Positions 59,776 through 64,000 of a DNA stretch of 64,000 bases are shown piece after piece. The stretch's first letter is position 1, and every line of letters begins with the position of its first letter. Under the pieces are notes generated by a model, which worked only from the letters and a program-made list of their open reading frames with translations, had not been told where the DNA came from and did no database searches. The DNA is from Siphonodentalium dalli (taxonomy: Eukaryota; Mollusca; Scaphopoda; Gadilida; Siphonodentaliidae). The stretch is from positions 213,295,982 through 213,359,981 of the forward strand of contig CP136063.1 of NCBI GenBank assembly GCA_032622095.1, in the 5' to 3' direction. Position numbers and translations under genes: made by a program.

Positions 59776-60396
59776 ATTTGGAATTTTTGCTTAGCTGACA
59801 AAAATCTAAAACGTGTTAAAAGTTCCTCTTTGAAAAGTCAATATTTGACCAACAAAATCACACATTTAATGGGCCCATGGTTCCGATCTAATTATTTTCC
59901 AACATGAAAGATGTACACATACGGTGGTCTTATATGTTATCAAATGGGACAGGGCATCATTAAAACAGACTATCTCTTGAAACAGAAACCTATATATGTT
60001 ATCACACGTTGATTCCATGAATTGGTAGGAACCAGATACCCCCATATACATGCCGCGGTTTACTGTGTACATGAAATACAGATGTTAATTGCGTGTCCTA
60101 TGTCGCTATAGGGGAGGAATCGCTGTACTGTTTACAATTATATAAGATAATCTAACAAAGAACCATGTGTCTAGAAAATATAACTGAAATTGTACCGTAA
60201 TTTCACAATGTCAATTACAAATTTCAAATTAAGGCAATGAGCTGGCGTAAAATGGCCCAATATGGTATCAGATTACGGACCGTTAGAAGACTTCGGTTAT
60301 AGACTAACAGGGAACGTTATTTACTGCTGCATGCCGGTGCGCATGGCTGTTGTTAGTTTGGGTCAAGCACAATGTCCAATGTTGTATTTGTCATGA

Positions 60397-60450
60397 CTTC
60401 AGCAGGGGTGGGGGGGGGGGGGGGGCAGGAAAAACAATTCAAGGATACAA
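60397..60450. repeat. Solitary poly-G element end
   Basis: CAGGGGTGGGG... followed by CAGGAAAAACAATTCAAGG resembles the TIR of 57770-58320 (poly-G then AGGAAAAAAAATTCAGGC). No partner end was found in the window. It sits just downstream of the stop of the lectin exon at 60543. Confidence 0.5.
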
Positions 60451-60460
60451 GGTTGACATT

Positions 60461-60466
60461 TTTATT
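60461..60466 (-). promoter_or_regulatory. Candidate polyadenylation signal for the CTLD exon at 60543
   Basis: AATAAA on the minus strand, 77 bp past the TGA at 60545-60543, next to the poly-G element end. Spacing is short but usable. Confidence 0.45.
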
Positions 60467-60542
60467 TTGTGGACTCACCAGTTGTACCACAATGATACTG
60501 ATAATGATACCGATGCACCTTTACCACACTCTTCAGTGAGTT

Positions 60543-60790
60543 TCAAACACAACTCGGAGAACGTTGACAAACATATCCGAGTTTGTGTCCCACATGTGCG
60601 ACGTCACAGTCGTAATCGTTCATCCTTGTTCCGAATGCTGTTGTCTGTACGATGCTCATGCAACGCTGATTGAGACCAGTGTCATCTAGCAAGATATTAG
60701 CTGACGTCCACAGAGAGTTGTCATTTCTATTCTTCCAATCCCGGTAGGTTGCTTGATCGTTACCATCAATATGGTATATCATGTGACCAC
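60543..60790 (-). CDS. Terminal exon of a second C-type lectin gene
   Basis: Minus strand, acceptor TTTTTTCAG before 60790, phase-1 entry completing a Gly codon, TGA at 60545-60543; 81 residues. The reading contains IDGNDQATYRDWKNRNDNSL, then W, TGLNQRCMSI, TRMNDYDCDV, LGYVCQ and a short tail SPSCV. It aligns along its whole length with exon 3 at 15177-14951 (GND, DW-NRN, QRC/QHCMS, RMND-DCD, YVC), so the two genes are paralogues with the same exon structure. The extra C-terminal cysteine could allow dimerisation, which is inference. The upstream exons (CTLD first half, possibly PAN) are not in 60.8-64 kb as far as I can see and would lie beyond the window. Confidence 0.8.
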
Positions 60791-61895
60791 CTGAAAAAAT
60801 TAAGGTTGACAAAATGACTTCGTAATACTGCTTTAAAACGACAATATAACATATATAAATAGGACGTGAACCCTTTCATGGCGGTAGTAGCGCTAATGCA
60901 GCATTACCCGTCGAAACCGTCTCACAATAATGGACTCATTCTGTCTATTACATAATCCATGTCCGCATCTGGTGACCACCGTAGAGCACTTTTATTTTCT
61001 GGCATACCCAACTTTGTAATTGTGACAAATTTTGGCCTGGTCTTAGTAATTCTTTCTAAAAAAAATGTTCACCATGCGCTTTCACACTGCCTGTAGCGAC
61101 ATTCTGAGATAAGAATGTCTGTACTTATAATATGTTTTATACAATAAACTATTTAACTGTGCCTGTTGTTTATCTGCTAGTATCATATAAATTATTCAGA
61201 TTATGCTACCGATTACTCTTTTTTATATAGTTGACTATCTTATTTTTCTTGTGATATACTCCACAATAAGTACCCAAGAAAAGGCATCGCTTGTGGTTTA
61301 GGGCTGACCCTCGATTCTGTGACATGCTTATTGTGGCCATTTCATCTCACACATAATTATAGATATCTTGCTCGGAAAAAGCGAGTAAGCGCGCAATTAT
61401 CTACATGTAATTTCTGAAAATCAAACCAAGTAAAGTAATTCCTTTGTTTTCGGTGAAACGGATTCTGAAGATGAACAATGAGTATAAAGTATACCTGTGT
61501 TATTCTTCTGTAAAATAGTTGAGAAAATATCCCGAAATGAGTTGATAATTTTGAGCACCAGCCTCGTAATCACAACATGAGTGTTACGGTCCTATTTCAA
61601 GTCGATCACTGCTGTTTTTACAGGATATTTATTCGAACGATTTCTGCACATTATACCGAATATGGTGTTGTATATCAAACGTTTTAAAACCGATAATGAC
61701 TGTAGCGTATGTTATCTACATAATCCAACATGTATATTAAGAAATAAGAGCACAGTTATCTAGTATAACATAAGGTTAAGTGGCATTACCTTAATTCACA
61801 TCGAGTGGCAGAAACAACGTATTGAAAGTCATGTGAGGTATAAGATATACATGTTATCGATGTAGTGATTTGATCGGGGCGCAGTATCACGTCGA
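60791..61895. other. Non-coding stretch upstream of the second lectin exon
   Basis: At 60870, AACCCTTTCATGGCGGTA resembles the left end of the MITE at 51546. No exon recognised. Confidence 0.4.
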
Positions 61896-61952
61896 GTTGA
61901 AGAGGTCAGATCGCTGAATCAAACGAGCCGCCGCTTATCTGACCTCTTCAAC
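61896..61952. repeat. Perfect 16-bp hairpin
   Basis: GTTGAAGAGGTCAGAT (61896-61911) and its exact reverse complement (61937-61952) enclose 25 bp; weaker pairing extends outward through CACGT-CG/CG-TACGTG. Possibly a tiny MITE remnant. Confidence 0.8.
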
Positions 61953-62460
61953 GATACGTGATGTGAAGTCAGGATAAATTCATTCCAGCGACAACAGGTT
62001 TATTATGTGGCATGCTTTTTTGTGTAAAAAGCACAATTTCAGTCATTAATTATGAAATGAAACCACATGTAGGTCACTAGCTAATAACACAAATAAAGAA
62101 GGAGCTGACCTGCTTTTTATGGACTTGCGCATTATGCGAGATAGAGAAGGGTGGTATGACATCGGATCAAACTTTAGCTAATCCGATGGTCGGTAAATGA
62201 TCGCTTTACTATAGTGTTATTGGGGAAAGAAAAACGATAATCATATAATAAATATATAATCATGTTCGCCCATATAATTGACCCAATGAAATTAGACATC
62301 ATTCTATACTGTCTGTTGTATTTTTCATGATTCCAATGCGTCTGCCTGGGACATAATTATACTGCTCTTAGAATGGTAGTAAGTGCGTATGGACCCATTT
62401 ATATATCGGGAAAACTCAAGAAGCGAATAGTATTACGGGGTGTGACTAAACACCACCCGG
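61953..62460. other. Non-coding stretch, nothing recognised
   Basis: No feature supported. Confidence 0.4.
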
Positions 62461-63262
62461 ACCAGCTCGGACCAGCCGGGACCACCCACGCGGAGTATAG
62501 GGGTGATTTTAGTGGCAATATATGTGCGGATGAGTCATCGAAACCCACCAACGCACGGACAGGGGTCGCTGTCACACAGAATTGTCGCTATGAACCCTCA
62601 TAATGCCGCCATCGTCGAATATGTTCGCCGCGAATGAAGCTAATAGCCATCACAGCCCCGGTGGTGTCTAGGGATGAATTGAGTGAACATAACCGTGCGG
62701 GTGTGTCATAGAAAGCCATCGATACACGCACGGTGGTCACGGCCGAACAGAAGTGGCGATATTAACCCATAATTTGCCAGATTCAGCCAGAATTATACAT
62801 TTGTGCCCGCAATAGCAAGACTCGCAGCCCGGACCCCGTATCGCCCTCATACCGCTAATATATGTAGCGGAACTACCGTCGACTACAGTCACGAAGAAAC
62901 AAGGGCGAATCACCCACCAAAGCTGGGCAATTAAACCCCAAAATGCCGCCAAATATGTTTACGGCTAACGAAGCTAACAGCCCGGACCGCCCCTGTTGCG
63001 TCTAGTGGTAATTTTAGTGGCCATATCTGTGCGCGGATGTCATGAAAACCCACATACGCACGGATGGTGGTCACGGCCAAACAGAAGTGCCGATATTAAC
63101 CCCTAAAATTACCAGATTCAGCCAGAATTACAAAGTTGTGCCCACAATAACAAGACTCGCAGCCCGGACCCCGTATCGCCGTCGTATAGCTAATAACTCC
63201 TTACACATATGTTGCGGAACTACCCAGAACTACACTCACGGAGAAACAAGGGCGATTCACCC
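62461..63262. repeat. Dimeric tandem satellite, about 335-bp higher-order unit
   Basis: Type A monomers start near 62495, 62666 and 63000 (TCTAG-GGT-ATTTTAGTGG, GTGCGGATG-GTCAT, GCACGG-TGGTCACGGCC-AACAGAAGTG, GATATTAACCC). Type B segments start near 62831 and 63166 (GGACCCCGTATCGCC, GCTAATA, GCGGAACTACC, AAACAAGGGCGA-TCACCCACC). A and B alternate, giving a repeat distance of about 334-335 bp. This block is clearly richer in GC than its surroundings. The frames here (62373-62603, 62952-62737, 63042-63428) are satellite read-through. Confidence 0.75.
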
Positions 63263-64000
63263 ACCAAAGCCTGGTGTATTTTGGAGAGCATACCGACAAT
63301 TGACTTTAATAGATACATGCAGGCCCGTTATTGGAAGTTTTCGGTGGGTTATTTGTGCGATGCTAGTGCCATCAAACATATCATCGAGTGAAGTGTTAAT
63401 GCGCTCGAATATGCTTATTCACAAGTAAGCTCAAAATAGAGTTAACAGAATTTAACTACAAACGAATATACCGGAACAAACACTGGCTATATCAACTCGG
63501 ACTCAATTTATCGTTCATACTGCCTCCAGGGGCAATGACAACTCTGGCATAAATTTAACTAAAACAGGTGTTTTGGGAAATTAGTTCATTTAAAAAACAA
63601 ATATATGTGTATATATAGGGTCCCCGGTGGCTCAGTCAGTGAGGATCATGATGCAATAGACTACAATAGGCTGACAAGAAGGGACGTGTTCCCATGTAAA
63701 GATAGAGTACAAAGATTGTTGTCTGGTGGCCCACAAGACACCCTAAACATAGCCCGGATCCAAATTGGACGCCGTCCAGATGAGTCCTAATATGTCAATT
63801 GGCCGAGAAATGGCATGGGTATTTGAGCACATAAGGGCGGCGGCCATTTTGGATCGGGTGGTGTGAGTGAAAATAGTGGAAAATGTCATGGGTCCGCTAA
63901 TTGGTGGGTTTTGAGGTGAATATTTAGGGTGTCGTGTGGGAACACCCTTTGTTTGACCTAAAGATACAAAGGAACCGATACATGCCATAGGTCAAATTTT
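63263..64000. other. Right-edge sequence with inverted repeats, no gene
   Basis: Positions 63731-63750 (CCACAAGACACCCTAAACAT) and the reverse complement of 63917-63938 (CCACACGACACCCTAAATAT) form an inverted repeat of about 20 bp. Positions 63620-63650 (GGTCCCCGGTGGCTCAGTCAG) look like a tRNA A-box but no B-box follows. Positions 63838-63862 hold a GCGGCGGCCATTTTGGATCG motif. Confidence 0.45.

Noticed and set aside
63620-63700. tRNA gene or SINE head (GGTGGCTCAGTCAG resembles an A-box)
   Set aside because: No B-box, no cloverleaf and no Pol III terminator found.
1-64000. CRISPR array, operon or bacterial defence island
   Set aside because: Repeats are satellites or transposons without spacer structure; genes are intron-bearing animal modules; there is no prokaryotic gene organisation.

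Overview
The window reads as nuclear DNA of a metazoan, most likely a marine invertebrate and plausibly a lophotrochozoan such as a mollusc or brachiopod. The sequence is AT-rich and gene-poor. It has interrupted genes with GT-AG exon edges, animal extracellular modules (PAN/apple, C-type lectin, F5/8 type C, EGF, C2H2 zinc finger), CR1/L2-group LINEs, a tyrosine-recombinase retrotransposon, foldback and TIR elements, and many short tandem arrays. There is no bacterial-style gene packing, operon or CRISPR array. The species cannot be fixed from sequence alone.

Genes. The best gene is on the minus strand: exon 1 (48587-48299, signal peptide plus PAN domain), exon 2 (42004-41840, first half of a C-type lectin domain) and exon 3 (15177-14951, second half and stop). 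Both introns are phase 1 and the joined frame is a 226-residue secreted PAN-CTLD protein. A paralogous terminal CTLD exon with the same entry phase lies at 60790-60543, so a minus-strand lectin family is present. Two further minus-strand lectin-type exons, F5/8 type C (34273-33967) and a weaker FTP/F5-8-like one (49063-48899), share an intron phase and are interleaved with the PAN-CTLD exons. On the plus strand there is an orphan, decayed calcium-binding EGF exon (2501-2601) and a decayed C2H2 zinc-finger run (about 34700-35100).

Mobile elements. 29.5-32.84 kb (+) is a decayed DIRS/Ngaro-type retrotransposon (gag-like, RT, RNase H, tyrosine recombinase, SGNH hydrolase). 36.0-39.95 kb (-) is a CR1/L2-type LINE with a near-intact ORF1 carrying an SGNH domain, followed by an endonuclease and linker but no RT core. 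43.19-44.07 kb (+) is a 5'-truncated LINE tail with a 3' stem-loop and a TATCC-type tail. Around these are foldback or TIR elements (2.9-4.0, 12.9-14.1, 28.3-28.5, 44.1, 44.7, 47.6-48.0, 51.5, 57.8-58.3, 59.7 kb).

Tandem and direct repeats fill much of the rest: arrays with unit lengths near 157-187 bp at 1.4, 6.6, 23.8, 56.0 and 62.5 kb, minisatellites at 45.2 and 50.9 kb, and a 1.34-kb tandem duplication at 51.6-54.6 kb whose second copy carries a 248-bp insertion with a 15-bp target duplication. Long stretches are plain AT-rich intronic or intergenic DNA. Most of 15-48 kb would be intron of the PAN-CTLD gene if the three-exon model is right.
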